A stretch of DNA of 64,000 bases from Fusobacterium perfoetens (GCF_021531595.1 NZ_JADYUD010000002.1:62001-126000); one strand, 5' to 3'; shown: positions 35,510-45,246, counted from the first letter of the stretch. Made by a program: numbers and translations. Notes: generated by a model from the sequence alone, not told the origin.

Positions 35510-35518
35510 AGAGGAGAT

Positions 35519-36718
35519 ATGGCAGACAGAGTATACAGTGTAAGTGAATTTAATAAAATAGTAAAAGGTTATCTGGAAGAAAACCCTGTTCTGCAGGAAT
35601 TTTTCTTAAAAGGAGAACTTTCAGGAGTAAACTACTACAGAAGCGGACATCTTTATTTTACCTTGAAAGATAGTAAATGTCAGGTAAAATGTGCAGCTTT
35701 CAGTTATAAATATAAAAGAATACCTGAAGATTTAAAAGAGGGAGATTCTGTTAAAATTTTCGGAGATGTTGGATTTTATGAAAACAGAGGGGATTTTCAG
35801 ATTCTTGTAAGACATATTGAAAAAGAAGATAAAATAGGAGAGCTTTACAGAAAACTTGAGGAGGTAAAAAAATCATTTGAAGAAAAAGGATATTTTTCTC
35901 CTTTATACAAAAAACCTCTTCCAAAATATCCAAAATCAGTGGGAGTAGTTACATCTCTTAATGGAGCAGCTCTTCATGATATTATAAACACTGCAAGAAA
36001 AAGAATGAAAAATATAGATATCTATGTTTATCCTGCAAAAGTTCAAGGGCCAGGTGCGGCTGAGGAAATAGTAAAAGGGATTGAAACTCTTGATAAGATA
36101 GATGAAATAGATTTTATAGTAGCAGGAAGAGGAGGAGGAAGCATAGAAGATCTTTGGGCTTTTAATGAAGAAAAAGTGGCTCTTGCATTTTTTAACTGTA
36201 AGAAACCTATAATTTCTGCTGTAGGGCATGAAATAGATTTTCTTCTTTCAGATTTAACAGCTGATATAAGGGCAGCAACTCCTACTCAGAGTATGGAAAT
36301 AGCTGTTCCTGTAAGAAGTGATATAGAGAGTATGCTTGAAAATAAAAAGAAATATCTTGATTCTCTTATAAAAAGCAAAATAGAAAAAAGTAGAAAAGAA
36401 CTTGAAAATTTAGAAAATTCTTTTGCACTTAAAAATTTTTCAAGATATATTGATGACTGCAGAGAAGAAGTTGTATCAAGAGAAAAAGAACTTCAAAGAG
36501 CATTAAAAATTTTTCTTGAAAGAAAGAGACAGGAACTTATTCTTAAAACAGAAAAGATTATAAATATTAATCCTCTTTCAACTCTTTCAAGAGGATATAG
36601 CATTACAAGAAAAAACAATATAATTTTAAAAGATACATCTTCTCTTAAAGAGGGAGATGAAATTACTACTAATTTATATAATGGTACTGTAATAAGTACA
36701 GTAAAGGAGATTAAATAA
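35519..36718 (+). CDS. xseA: Exodeoxyribonuclease VII large subunit
   Basis: The large, catalytic subunit of ExoVII, 399 residues. The N-terminal OB-fold (VSEFNKIVKGYLEENP ... LKGELSGVNYY) binds single-stranded DNA, the middle has GGGSIEDLWAFNEE and AVGHEIDFLLSD, and a long coiled coil fills about 260-345. The last part, NPLSTLSRGYSI, is typical. It starts 9 bases after uvrB with GAGGAG as ribosome-binding site. The small subunit gene xseB is not next to it, which is unusual but not unknown. Confidence 0.95.
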   Translation: MADRVYSVSEFNKIVKGYLEENPVLQEFFLKGELSGVNYYRSGHLYFTLKDSKCQVKCAAFSYKYKRIPEDLKEGDSVKIFGDVGFYENRGDFQILVRHIEKEDKIGELYRKLEEVKKSFEEKGYFSPLYKKPLPKYPKSVGVVTSLNGAALHDIINTARKRMKNIDIYVYPAKVQGPGAAEEIVKGIETLDKIDEIDFIVAGRGGGSIEDLWAFNEEKVALAFFNCKKPIISAVGHEIDFLLSDLTADIRAATPTQSMEIAVPVRSDIESMLENKKKYLDSLIKSKIEKSRKELENLENSFALKNFSRYIDDCREEVVSREKELQRALKIFLERKRQELILKTEKIININPLSTLSRGYSITRKNNIILKDTSSLKEGDEITTNLYNGTVISTVKEIK

Positions 36719-36721
36719 TTT

Positions 36722-37558
36722 ATGAAAAAACTGGCAGTAATATTTTTTATTATCTTTTCTTCAATGACATTTGCAGAAAAAGATACATATTCTTTTTTTG
36801 AAGGATTCTTTTCTGGAAAACCTAAGACAGATCAGAATAAAAAAGAGGAAAAAAAGGAAAGCACAGCACCTTCTCTTATTCCTATAATAGAAGGAGAAAC
36901 TGTTCCTGAATATCTTGAATTTCAATATATAGATGAAAAAACAAAGGAAGAAAAAACATTTCGTGTTTATGTAACTTCTCTTCAGCCTGGAGACAGAAGG
37001 CCAGCAGAAATAGCTGCTCTTGAAAATGCAATTGCTAAAGAAACAGTAAGAGAAAAAATAACTCCAATGATGAGATATTATGAAAACAGTTTTAAAAAGC
37101 ATATTGAAAATATAAGCAGCAATCCTGAAAAAATATATCTTTTAGGAAATCAATATTTTATTAATAAAAAATATGAAAGAGCGAAGGATATTTTTAGTAA
37201 AAATATAGATACAGCAGATAATCTTTTTGGGGCAGCTGTGACAAATAGATTTCTTGGATATGATAAGACAGCAATAGATTACTATAGTGAAGTGATATAT
37301 TTAGAACCTAATCTTGCAGAGCCTTATCTTGGAAGAGGGATATGCTATAGAAATATAGGGAGATACAGAGAAGCTCTGGCAGACTTTTTAAAATATAAAT
37401 CAATGAAAAATACAGAAGAAGCTTATACAGCCTTGGGAAATATTTATATTTTAAGAGAAGAATACAGTCAGGCAAAACAAATTCTTACAGAGGGAAGAAT
37501 GCTTTATCCAAATTCAAAACTTATAAGTGAATTGCTTGTAAAAGCTTATGCAAAATAA
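36722..37558 (+). CDS. Exported tetratricopeptide-repeat protein
   Basis: A 278-residue protein with a signal peptide (residues 1-18, ending MTFA). A charged Lys/Glu-rich spacer (about 34-48) follows, then an uncharacterised region, then three or four TPR-like helical pairs from about residue 140 to the end (KYERAKDIFSKNI, KTAIDYYSEVIYLEP, GRYREALADFLKY, EEYSQAKQILTEGR). It would act in the periplasm as a protein-binding scaffold. I do not recognise a named family. It sits 3 bases after xseA and 20 before dprA. Confidence 0.8.
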   Translation: MKKLAVIFFIIFSSMTFAEKDTYSFFEGFFSGKPKTDQNKKEEKKESTAPSLIPIIEGETVPEYLEFQYIDEKTKEEKTFRVYVTSLQPGDRRPAEIAALENAIAKETVREKITPMMRYYENSFKKHIENISSNPEKIYLLGNQYFINKKYERAKDIFSKNIDTADNLFGAAVTNRFLGYDKTAIDYYSEVIYLEPNLAEPYLGRGICYRNIGRYREALADFLKYKSMKNTEEAYTALGNIYILREEYSQAKQILTEGRMLYPNSKLISELLVKAYAK

Positions 37559-37578
37559 AAACATTCGGGGGTAGGTTT

Positions 37579-38652
37579 ATGGAATGGTATAGACTTAAAG
37601 CTGCCGGAATAAAAGACAGTATTATAGGAAGACTTATGAAAGAACTGGAAAATTATCAGGATATTTTTTTGCTTGATAGAAATCAGCTGAAAAAATATTT
37701 TAAGATAGATGATGAGACAGTTAATATTATATATGAGTCAAGAAATGCAGATTTTTCAGAAGAATTTAAAAAACTTGAAAAATTAAATATAAAAGTTATT
37801 TCTATGAAAGATGAAAAATATCCAGAAAGATTAAAACAAATTGCACAGCCTCCAGTCTTTCTTTATTACAGAGGAGATATATCTCTTGCAGGAAAAGAAA
37901 AGATAATAGCTGTTGTAGGTACAAGAAAACCTACTGTATATGGAAAAAATTCTTGTGAAAGAATAGTAGATGAACTTACAGAAGGAGATGTTACAACAAT
38001 AAGTGGGCTTGCTCTTGGAATTGATACTGTTTGTCATAAAAGAACTCTTCAAAAAGGAGGAAAAACAATAGCTGTTGTAGGTTCAGGACTTGATGTTGTA
38101 TATCCTTATGAGAATAAAAAATATTGGGAAGAAATTGGAGAAAAAGGACTTCTTCTTTCTGAATTCCCTCCTGAAACCCCTCCCAATGCTTATAATTTTC
38201 CAAGAAGAAACAGAATAATTGCAGGACTTTCAAGAGGGGTTGCCGTTATAGAAAGTAAATCAAAGGGAGGAAGTCTTATTACAGCTTATCTTGCTTTAGA
38301 AGAGGGAAGAGATGTATTTGCAGTTCCAGGGGATATTTTTTCTCCTGCTTCAGAAGGAACAAATGAACTTATAAAAAAATCAGAAGCAAAGCTTATAACT
38401 TCTGGAAAAGATATTCTTGATGAATTTGGATGGAATATTTTAAATGAAGAAAAAGAGGAAAAATTGTGTAAATTTTCTATGACAGAAGAAGAATATAAAA
38501 TTTATGAAATTTTAAATGTTGAAAAAAACCTTGATGAAATAATTTTAGAAAGCGGAATAAAAGCTGGAAATTTACTGGCACTCCTTATGGAAATGGAGAT
38601 TAAAGGAATTGTTTCAAGTATCTCAGGGGGAAAATATAGAAGAAAAAAGTGA
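37579..38652 (+). CDS. dprA: DNA-processing protein DprA
   Basis: DprA loads RecA onto incoming single-stranded DNA during natural transformation. The Rossmann-like core shows VVGTRKPTVYG, ISGLALGID, VVGSGLDVVYP, FPRRNRIIAGLS, SKGGSLITAYLALEEGRDVFAVPG, all typical. The 357 residues include a short N-terminal SAM-like domain and a C-terminal winged-helix part. TopA follows it, as in many bacteria (dprA-topA order). Its presence suggests competence or a role in general recombination. Confidence 0.95.
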   Translation: MEWYRLKAAGIKDSIIGRLMKELENYQDIFLLDRNQLKKYFKIDDETVNIIYESRNADFSEEFKKLEKLNIKVISMKDEKYPERLKQIAQPPVFLYYRGDISLAGKEKIIAVVGTRKPTVYGKNSCERIVDELTEGDVTTISGLALGIDTVCHKRTLQKGGKTIAVVGSGLDVVYPYENKKYWEEIGEKGLLLSEFPPETPPNAYNFPRRNRIIAGLSRGVAVIESKSKGGSLITAYLALEEGRDVFAVPGDIFSPASEGTNELIKKSEAKLITSGKDILDEFGWNILNEEKEEKLCKFSMTEEEYKIYEILNVEKNLDEIILESGIKAGNLLALLMEMEIKGIVSSISGGKYRRKK

Positions 38653-38670
38653 TAAAAAGGTAAAGAAATA

Positions 38671-38699
38671 TTGATTTTTTAATATTCTTCTACTATAAT
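38671..38699 (+). promoter_or_regulatory. Promoter of topA
   Basis: TTGATT at 38671-38676, 17 bases, then a consensus TATAAT at 38694-38699, about 105 bases before the topA start. Confidence 0.65.
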
Positions 38700-38803
38700 T
38701 AAACAAGAAGTTTCATTATATATGTTATAATGATATATATCAAAAAGAAAAGTTTCTGAAAAAGACAGAAAATTATAATAAAATGTGTGGAAGGGATAGA
38801 ATA

Positions 38804-41113
38804 ATGGCAAGAAAAAAATCACCAAAGAAAAACTTAGTAATAGTTGAGTCCCCAGCTAAAGCAAAAACAATAGAAAAAATATTAGGAAGTAATTTTAATG
38901 TAACAGCTTCCTTCGGACATATAAGAGATTTGCCTAAAAGCACACTTGGAGTGGATATTGAAAATGGTTTTAAGCCTAATTACTCAACTATAAGAGGAAA
39001 GGGAGAGATAACAAAAGCACTTAAAGAACTTGCAAAAAAATCAGATAAAATATATCTTGCTTCCGATCCAGATAGAGAGGGAGAGGCAATAGCATGGCAT
39101 ATAGCCCATACTTTAAAGCTTGATGAAAATGAAAATAACAGAATAGAGTTTAATGAGATTACTTCATCAGCTATAAGAGAAGCTATAAAACATCCAAGAA
39201 AGATAGATACAGATAAAGTAAATGCTCAGCAAACAAGAAGAATTTTAGATAGACTTGTAGGGTATGGTATAAGCCCTCTTTTATGGAAAACAATATCAGC
39301 TAATACAAGTGCAGGAAGAGTTCAGTCAGTTGCTCTTAAACTTATCTGTGAGCTTGAAGACACTATAAAAAACTTTGTTCCAGAAAAATTTTGGGATATT
39401 AAAGGGAAATTTAATGATAACCTTGAACTTCTTCTTTATAAAATTGATGATGAAAAGATTGATAAATTAAAAGATGAAAGTTTAGTTAAAAGAGTTCAGA
39501 CTTTGGAAAAAGAAAAATTTCTTGTAGAAAATGCTAAAGTAAACAAGAAAGTAAAAAATCCTCCTCTGCCTTTAAAAACAAGCACTCTTCAACAGCTTGC
39601 ATCATCATATCTTGGTTTTGCTGCTTCAAAAACAATGAGAGTTGCTCAGGGACTTTATGAGGGGATAAATATAGAAGGAACTCATAAAGGGCTTATAACA
39701 TATATGAGAACAGACTCAACAAGAATATCAGAAGAAGCAAAAGAAATGGCAAAAGATTATATTCTTAAGAATTTAGGAAAAGAATATTTAGGAAAGGATA
39801 CACCTAAAAAGTCTGAAAAAAAACAAGAGAATGTTCAAGATGCTCACGAAGGTATAAGACCTACTGATATAAATTATCATCCAAAAGATTTACAAAAATA
39901 CCTTGATAAAGACCAAATGAAACTTTATACACTTATCTGGGAAAGATTTTTAATTTCTCAGCTTGCACCTATGAAATATGATCAGTTTGAATTAATATGT
40001 GGTAAAGATAATGTTCAATTTAGAGGAGTTTTAAATAAAATAACTTTTGATGGATATTATAAAATATTTAAAGAAGAAGATGAAATACCTGTGGGAGATT
40101 TTCCAGATATAAAAACAGGTGATAATATGACTTTAACAAGCCTTGAAATAAAAGAAGATTATACAAAACCTCCTGCAAGACTTACAGAGTCATCTCTTAT
40201 TAAAAAACTTGAATCTGACGGAATAGGAAGACCTTCAACTTATGCAACAATTATAGATACTCTTAAGAAGAGAGAATATGTGTCTCTTAAAGGAAAAAGT
40301 TTCGTTCCTACACAGCTTGGATATGAAGTTAAATATGTTTTGAATGAGCATTTCCAAGATATAATGAATGAGAAATTCACTGCTGATCTTGAAAATAAAC
40401 TTGATGAAATAGCCGAAGGAAAAGAAAACTGGCAGAAAATTCTTGAAAATTTCTATAAGGGACTTTCTAAAAATATAGAGAAATATAAAGCTGAAGTTGA
40501 AAAAGATGAAAATAAAGTGATTGTTTCAGATGTAAAATGTCCTTGTGGAAGAGGATATATGATATTAAAGAATGGAAGATTTGGAAGATATCTTGCATGT
40601 GAACATGAAGACTGTAAAGAAAAATTTTCTCTTAAAGGAATAGATATTCCTATGGAAGATATTCAGACAGGAAAGATATATGTAAATGATATTTTAAAAG
40701 AAAAGCTTGATGCAAAAAGAGGAAAAACAACAGATGTAAGAACTCCTGAAGGAGCAGTAATGCTTCTTAAATTAGGAAGATTTGGAAGTTATCTTGAAAG
40801 TGAAAATTATGCTTCAGATAATATAAGAGAGCCACTTCCTTCAGAAATAAGAAAACTTCTTGCTCAAGGAAGTGTAGAAGAAAAAGATGGAGTAGTTCTT
40901 CTTAATGAAAAGATAAAGGCTATAAAAGATGAAGAAAATAAAATTCTTTCAAAAGCTGGAGTCTGTGAAAAATGTGGAAAGCCTTTTAAAATAGGAAGAG
41001 GAAGATGGGGAAGATTCCTTGCATGTACAGGATATCCTGAATGTAAAAATATTAAAAAAATTGATGCAGAAGGAAATATAATAGAAACAAAAGAAAAAAC
41101 AAAAAAGAAATAA
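38804..41113 (+). CDS. topA: DNA topoisomerase I
   Basis: A type IA topoisomerase that relaxes negative supercoils. The Toprim domain starts NLVIVESPAKAKTIEK and has the acidic ASDPDREGEAIAWH. The active-site Tyr is in TYMRTDSTR at about residue 300. Two zinc-ribbon-like C-terminal modules are visible (CPCGRGYMILKNGRFGRYLACEHEDC split around 582-607, and CEKCGKPFKIGRGRWGRFLAC). I start at ATG 38804, with GAAGGG 7 bases upstream; an ATG at 38783 is in frame but without a good site. The length of 769 is normal. Confidence 0.95.
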   Translation: MARKKSPKKNLVIVESPAKAKTIEKILGSNFNVTASFGHIRDLPKSTLGVDIENGFKPNYSTIRGKGEITKALKELAKKSDKIYLASDPDREGEAIAWHIAHTLKLDENENNRIEFNEITSSAIREAIKHPRKIDTDKVNAQQTRRILDRLVGYGISPLLWKTISANTSAGRVQSVALKLICELEDTIKNFVPEKFWDIKGKFNDNLELLLYKIDDEKIDKLKDESLVKRVQTLEKEKFLVENAKVNKKVKNPPLPLKTSTLQQLASSYLGFAASKTMRVAQGLYEGINIEGTHKGLITYMRTDSTRISEEAKEMAKDYILKNLGKEYLGKDTPKKSEKKQENVQDAHEGIRPTDINYHPKDLQKYLDKDQMKLYTLIWERFLISQLAPMKYDQFELICGKDNVQFRGVLNKITFDGYYKIFKEEDEIPVGDFPDIKTGDNMTLTSLEIKEDYTKPPARLTESSLIKKLESDGIGRPSTYATIIDTLKKREYVSLKGKSFVPTQLGYEVKYVLNEHFQDIMNEKFTADLENKLDEIAEGKENWQKILENFYKGLSKNIEKYKAEVEKDENKVIVSDVKCPCGRGYMILKNGRFGRYLACEHEDCKEKFSLKGIDIPMEDIQTGKIYVNDILKEKLDAKRGKTTDVRTPEGAVMLLKLGRFGSYLESENYASDNIREPLPSEIRKLLAQGSVEEKDGVVLLNEKIKAIKDEENKILSKAGVCEKCGKPFKIGRGRWGRFLACTGYPECKNIKKIDAEGNIIETKEKTKKK

Positions 41114-41174
41114 TTTGTATGGATATATAAAAGATATATTGGTTTATTATAATGGGTACATAAGAAAGGAAGCA

Positions 41175-41222
41175 ATGAACTTTCTGGAAAAATTACCATA
41201 TTATCAAAATGTTTATGAGTAG
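41175..41222 (+). other. 15-codon frame after topA, possible gene remnant or leader
   Basis: AAAGGAAG precedes ATG 41175, and the frame reads MNFLEKLPYYQNVYE before TAG. A TATAAT lies at 41148-41153. Nothing in the bases after the stop continues the frame for any length. The start signals look real but the product is tiny, so it may be the stub of a lost gene. The rest of the gap to 41312 is AT-rich with nothing recognised. Confidence 0.25.
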
Positions 41223-41312
41223 AATTTTATTTTTATCTCTCTCCCTTACATGTATAAAAATAAAGTTTATATTCATAAATACAACCATCAATTAAATGCC
41301 TAAACCCAAAAT

Positions 41313-41350
41313 AAAGGAGATGATACCCGTCATCTCCTTTTCCCTTTTTT
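41313..41350. terminator. Bidirectional terminator between topA and dapF
   Basis: AAAGGAGATGA (41313-41323) pairs perfectly with TCATCTCCTTT (41330-41340), followed by TTCCCTTTTTT on the plus strand. On the minus strand the hairpin runs into TTTATTTT. Confidence 0.8.
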
Positions 41351-41382
41351 GTAAATTTTAATATTTTAAATAGAGCTGTTGT

Positions 41383-41553
41383 AAATCTATAAAAATAAAA
41401 TTTTCTTCTGTGAAAATATTTTTTATTTATATTGTTCGTTTCACTAAAAATGACAAACTCACTTCGTTCAGACAGTGTCATTTTTCAGCGTTCAACTCAC
41501 TTCATAAATTACAAAAATATTTTCAATATTCTAAAATTTTATTTTTATAAATT
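41383..41553 (+). repeat. Nested-palindrome intergenic element, copy B
   Basis: Same architecture and orientation as copy A (14601). The outermost arms AAATCTATAAAAATAAAATTTT, here split by one mismatch (41383-41404), pair with 41533-41553. The next arms, TGAAAATATTTTT (41411-41423) and AAAAATATTTTCA (41513-41525), pair perfectly, and the inner hairpin AAAAATGACA/TGTCATTTTT (41446-41455, 41476-41485) is identical to copy A. GTTCGTTTCACT and GTTCAACTCACT are also identical to copy A. The sequence just outside, AGCTGTTGTAAA, resembles the edge of copy C. Confidence 0.8.
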
Positions 41554-41569
41554 ATAAAATGCAGTATTC

Positions 41570-42406
41570 TTATTTCTTTAAATCAACAGTTCCTTCAAAA
41601 GTAATTTCTGCACTTCCTCTTAATTTAACTCTGTCTTCAAGGACTTGAACTTCAAGTTCTCCTCCTTCTGTATAAACTTTTATTGTGTTGTCCATTCCTT
41701 TTAATTTATGGCATAAAAGAGCAGCAGAACTTGAACCAGTACCACATGCCAAAGTTCTTCCAGCACCTCTTTCCCAAGTAAATATTTTTATTTCGTTATT
41801 AGAAAGAGGAAGAACAAAGTTTACATTTGTTTTCTTAGGAAAAATAGGATTAACTTCAATTTTAGAACCTATATCATTGACATCGTATTGCCCTTCATGT
41901 TCTATGAAGATTACAGTATGGGGAACACCTAAAAATATAGATGAAAAAGTAATTTCTTTTCCGTCAATTGTAAGTTTTTTATTAAAAGCATTTTCTCCTT
42001 CAACATTTACAACTATATCTTTAGGAGAATATTTTATATTTCCTATTTCAATTTCAATTTTTTCAACAATTCCTTTATCATTTATATTAAGGACAGCTGT
42101 CTGAACTCCTGCAAGAGTTTCTATTTTTAATATATCTTTTTTTACAATATTTTTTTCATATACAAACTTAGCAAAGCATCTTATTCCATTGCCACACATT
42201 TCCCCTTGTGAACCGTCACTGTTATAATAGTACATTTTTACATCGCATTCTGTACTTGGAAGAGCTACCATGATACCATCTCCTCCAACTCCAAATCTTC
42301 TGTCACAAAGACTTTTAATTTTAGGAACTATTTCATCAAGATTGTATTTAAAGCCGTCTATAAGCAGGAAATCATTTCCGGCTCCTTGCATTTTTGTAAA
42401 TTCCAT
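41570..42406 (-). CDS. dapF: Diaminopimelate epimerase
   Basis: DapF converts LL- to meso-diaminopimelate for lysine and peptidoglycan. The two catalytic cysteines are visible: Cys71 in GEMCGNGIRC and a second near 220 in LACGTGSSSAA. KMQGAGNDFLLID is the typical N-terminus. The length of 278 is normal. It lies 13 bases after lysA, whose product uses its own, so the two form a lysine unit on the minus strand. Some fusobacteria use lanthionine in place of diaminopimelate in their wall, and DapF can serve either chemistry. Confidence 0.96.
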   Translation of the reverse strand: MEFTKMQGAGNDFLLIDGFKYNLDEIVPKIKSLCDRRFGVGGDGIMVALPSTECDVKMYYYNSDGSQGEMCGNGIRCFAKFVYEKNIVKKDILKIETLAGVQTAVLNINDKGIVEKIEIEIGNIKYSPKDIVVNVEGENAFNKKLTIDGKEITFSSIFLGVPHTVIFIEHEGQYDVNDIGSKIEVNPIFPKKTNVNFVLPLSNNEIKIFTWERGAGRTLACGTGSSSAALLCHKLKGMDNTIKVYTEGGELEVQVLEDRVKLRGSAEITFEGTVDLKK

Positions 42407-42419
42407 TTAATCCTCCTGT

Positions 42420-43724
42420 TTAGTCTTCAAAATTTACATCATTTCTTATTAAATATTCGTATGTTTCCCTTCTTACTAGAAGTCTTGATTTTCCATTTTT
42501 AACAAGAACAACAGCTGGTTTTCTAAGTCTGTTGTAATTGCTTGCCATAGAATAATTGTATGCTCCTGTTGTTGCTACAGCAAGAATATCCCCTGCCTGT
42601 GCTTCTGCCATAAAAGTATCTTTTATAAGCATATCCCCTGATTCACAGCATTTTCCTGCAACAGTAACTTCATCAGAAGTTTTTTCATTCATTTTATTGG
42701 CAATACATCCTTCATATTCTGCCTGATAAAGAGCTGGTCTTATATTATCTGCCATTCCACCATCAACAAATATATATTTCTTTCCACTGTGAGTTATTTT
42801 TGTTCCCCCTACAGTGTATATTGTTGTCCCTGCATTTCCAACAATACTTCTTCCAGGCTCTATAATAACTTTTTCAAGAGAAATTTCATATTCATCAAGT
42901 TTATTTTCAAGTATTTCTACCATTTTTTTCATAATCTGAGGAATATTAAGTTCTTTATCCCCTTGAACATAATATATTCCAAATCCTCCTCCAAGATTAA
43001 GAACTCTTGTATTAAAATTTAGTTTCTCTTTTACAGTTTCTATAAATTTCATCATAGTTTCTATTTCTTCATAGAATGCTTTTGTATCAAATATTTGTGA
43101 ACCTATATGGCAGTGAAAACCAAGAAGTTCAACATACTCAGATTTTTGGAACTCTTTTATTATATCATATATTTTATCTTCATATATAGTTTCTCCAAAT
43201 TTAGAAGAATCTTTTGATGTTTTTATGTATTCGTGAGTATGTGCTTCAATTCCTGGATTAACTCTTAAAAGTACTTTTACTTTTTCTTTTTTTATTCTAC
43301 ATATTTCTTCTAGTTTTTTTAATTCAGAAAAACTATCAACAATAATTGTTCCTACTCCATAATCAATACACATTTCAAGTTCTAAATCACTTTTATTATT
43401 TCCATGCATATATACATTTTCCATAGGAAAACCAGAATGCTTTATTGTAAAAAGTTCCCCATCAGAAACAGCATCAACTCCTAAACCAAATTTATTTACA
43501 AGCTGACACATTCCTATATTTAAAAAAGCTTTTGTGGCATATATAACCTGTGTTTTAAATTTTTCAGAAACAAAATATTCTTTATATTTTTTCATATTAT
43601 CTTCAATAAGTTTTTGATCCATTATATAAAGAGGTGTTCCATATTCCTCTCTAAGTTTTTCAACAGATATTCCTCCAATATGAAGAACACCATTTATAAT
43701 TTCAGAACTTCCAAACAATTTCAT
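42420..43724 (-). CDS. lysA: Diaminopimelate decarboxylase
   Basis: A PLP enzyme that decarboxylates meso-diaminopimelate to lysine. The PLP lysine (about K65) is in VIYATKAFLN, HCHIGSQI and LNLGGGFGI are binding blocks, and the C-terminal CCESGDMLIKD carries the second-subunit catalytic cysteine. I start at ATG 43724, because GGTGAT just upstream pairs well with the 16S end; ATG 43730 and GTG 43733 in the same frame overlap that site. The length is then 434. It is cotranscribed with dapF. Confidence 0.95.
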   Translation of the reverse strand: MKLFGSSEIINGVLHIGGISVEKLREEYGTPLYIMDQKLIEDNMKKYKEYFVSEKFKTQVIYATKAFLNIGMCQLVNKFGLGVDAVSDGELFTIKHSGFPMENVYMHGNNKSDLELEMCIDYGVGTIIVDSFSELKKLEEICRIKKEKVKVLLRVNPGIEAHTHEYIKTSKDSSKFGETIYEDKIYDIIKEFQKSEYVELLGFHCHIGSQIFDTKAFYEEIETMMKFIETVKEKLNFNTRVLNLGGGFGIYYVQGDKELNIPQIMKKMVEILENKLDEYEISLEKVIIEPGRSIVGNAGTTIYTVGGTKITHSGKKYIFVDGGMADNIRPALYQAEYEGCIANKMNEKTSDEVTVAGKCCESGDMLIKDTFMAEAQAGDILAVATTGAYNYSMASNYNRLRKPAVVLVKNGKSRLLVRRETYEYLIRNDVNFED

Positions 43725-43751
43725 ATCCATCACCTTTTAAAAATATTTGAG

Positions 43752-43788
43752 TAAAAAAAATCACAGTCTGAAATACCAAACTGTGATA
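43752..43788 (-). terminator. Rho-independent terminator after hslO
   Basis: On the minus strand TCACAGT (43780-43786 complement) pairs with ACTGTGA and runs into eight T residues (43753-43760). It separates hslO from lysA. Confidence 0.75.
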
Positions 43789-43848
43789 AAAAATATAAAA
43801 TGCAGTAGAATTTTTCACAGATAACATTTTATTTTATTAATTTTTTAA

Positions 43849-44745
43849 TTATTTTTCTAAAAAATCTTTAAAGTCATCTTCAGTGAACTGATATTTTTTT
43901 CTGCAGAAATGACATTCAGTTTCAATAGTACCTTTCATTTCTTCAAAAAGTTTTTTTAATTCCTCTTTTCCAAGAGTGATAAGACCTTTGTAATATTTTT
44001 CTTTGCTGCAGTTACAGCTGTATGAAATTTCTCTCTCTTCCATAATCTCATAATCTTCAACAAGTCTTTCGTGATTTTCATCAGTCATGTCTTCATAAAG
44101 AAGTTTCAGGATTCTTTCAAGATCCATTCCTCCTTTAAATAACTCTGTAACATTTCTGATTGCTTTTATTTTTTCTTCAAGACGGTCTATAAACTTTTCA
44201 TCAGCATCAGGGAAAAGCTGTATCATATATCCTCCAGCTGATCTTACAGTTTTATTATCTTTTAAATCAACTCCAAGAGCTATAACTGTAGGAGTTTGTT
44301 CAGAAGTTACATAATAGTATGCAATATCCTCTGCAATTTCTCCTGAATTAATTTCAGAAAGTCCCACATAAGGTTCTTTTAATCCCATATCTTTAATAAC
44401 TCTTAAACTACCTTTACCTATAAGGTTTGCAACATCAGGTCTTCCTGTAGGTCTTGGAGGAAGATCTGCCTGAGGATTAGCAAGATATCCTTTAACTTCT
44501 CCTTTTCCATTTGCTGTAACTGTCATCTGAGGTACAAGTCCGTCAGTTGAAGTGATAAGTGTTAAAAGGTCATCACCTTTTAAAGACATTCCCATTATAA
44601 CACCAGCTGTTAAAAATCTTCCAAAAGCTGCTATTGCAGTTGGGCTGCATTCATGTATGTCCAATGCTTTTTGAACAATTTCAGTTGTATCTGCAAGAAA
44701 GAATCTTGCATTTTTACTTGCTCCTCTTATTATTCTGCTTTTCAT
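43849..44745 (-). CDS. hslO: Redox-regulated chaperone Hsp33
   Basis: A 298-residue heat-shock chaperone that is switched on when its zinc-bound cysteines are oxidised. The N-terminal domain has a typical AFGRFLTAGVIMGMSLKG block and GDVANLIGKG-like PTGRPDVANLIGKG. The C-terminal zinc centre shows CNCSKEKY followed about 30 residues later by CHFCRKKY. An oxidation-sensing chaperone fits an anaerobe that meets air. GGAAGGAG lies before the ATG on the minus strand. Confidence 0.94.
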   Translation of the reverse strand: MKSRIIRGASKNARFFLADTTEIVQKALDIHECSPTAIAAFGRFLTAGVIMGMSLKGDDLLTLITSTDGLVPQMTVTANGKGEVKGYLANPQADLPPRPTGRPDVANLIGKGSLRVIKDMGLKEPYVGLSEINSGEIAEDIAYYYVTSEQTPTVIALGVDLKDNKTVRSAGGYMIQLFPDADEKFIDRLEEKIKAIRNVTELFKGGMDLERILKLLYEDMTDENHERLVEDYEIMEEREISYSCNCSKEKYYKGLITLGKEELKKLFEEMKGTIETECHFCRKKYQFTEDDFKDFLEK

Positions 44746-44760
44746 TTTATATACTCCTTC

Positions 44761-45246
44761 CTAGTAAACATCATATCTTATAATATCTTTGTATTTTTCA
44801 TATTTATTTTGTGAAATAACTTTTTTTAATATGATGTTGTTTTTTATCTTTTTATTTTTTTCTAAAAATTTTCTTATATTTTTTATTTCTTTTTTATTAA
44901 ATCCATAGTAAGATAAAATTTTATCATCAGCTTTATTAATATAAAGTGGTTTTATATTTGGAATCTCATTTATAAAAAAATATTTTTTTAATTTTTCACA
45001 TGTTTTTTCACCAATTCCACTTACACTTTCAAGTTCATTAATATTTTCTATTCCACCTTTTATATCTCTGAAACTTATTATTTTGCTTACATAGCTTTCG
45101 GCTACTCCACTTCTTAACATCTCTTCTCTGGTTGCTTTATTTATGTCAAGCTTTCCAGAAGCATTGTCACTTATTATCATTTTATATTTTGCCCCGAAAG
45201 AAAAAATGGATATTATAAAAAATAAAGTTAATATAATTTTTTTCAT
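44761..45246 (-). CDS. Exported helix-hairpin-helix protein, ComEA-like
   Basis: A 161-residue protein with a signal peptide (residues 1-18, ending FSFGA). The helix-hairpin-helix tandem LDINKATREEMLRSGV...YVSKIISFRDIKGGIENINELESVSGIGEKTCEKLKKYF (described in segments at about 33-90) fits the DNA-binding domain of ComEA. The C-terminal half (lysine-rich) resembles nothing I know. ComEA pulls DNA into the periplasm during transformation. pilT, dprA and comM elsewhere in the window support that idea. Confidence 0.75.
   Translation of the reverse strand: MKKIILTLFFIISIFSFGAKYKMIISDNASGKLDINKATREEMLRSGVAESYVSKIISFRDIKGGIENINELESVSGIGEKTCEKLKKYFFINEIPNIKPLYINKADDKILSYYGFNKKEIKNIRKFLEKNKKIKNNIILKKVISQNKYEKYKDIIRYDVY

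Noticed and set aside
41233-41481. 82-codon minus-strand frame between topA and dapF
   Set aside because: It spans the terminator at 41313-41340 and half of element B, and has no start signals.
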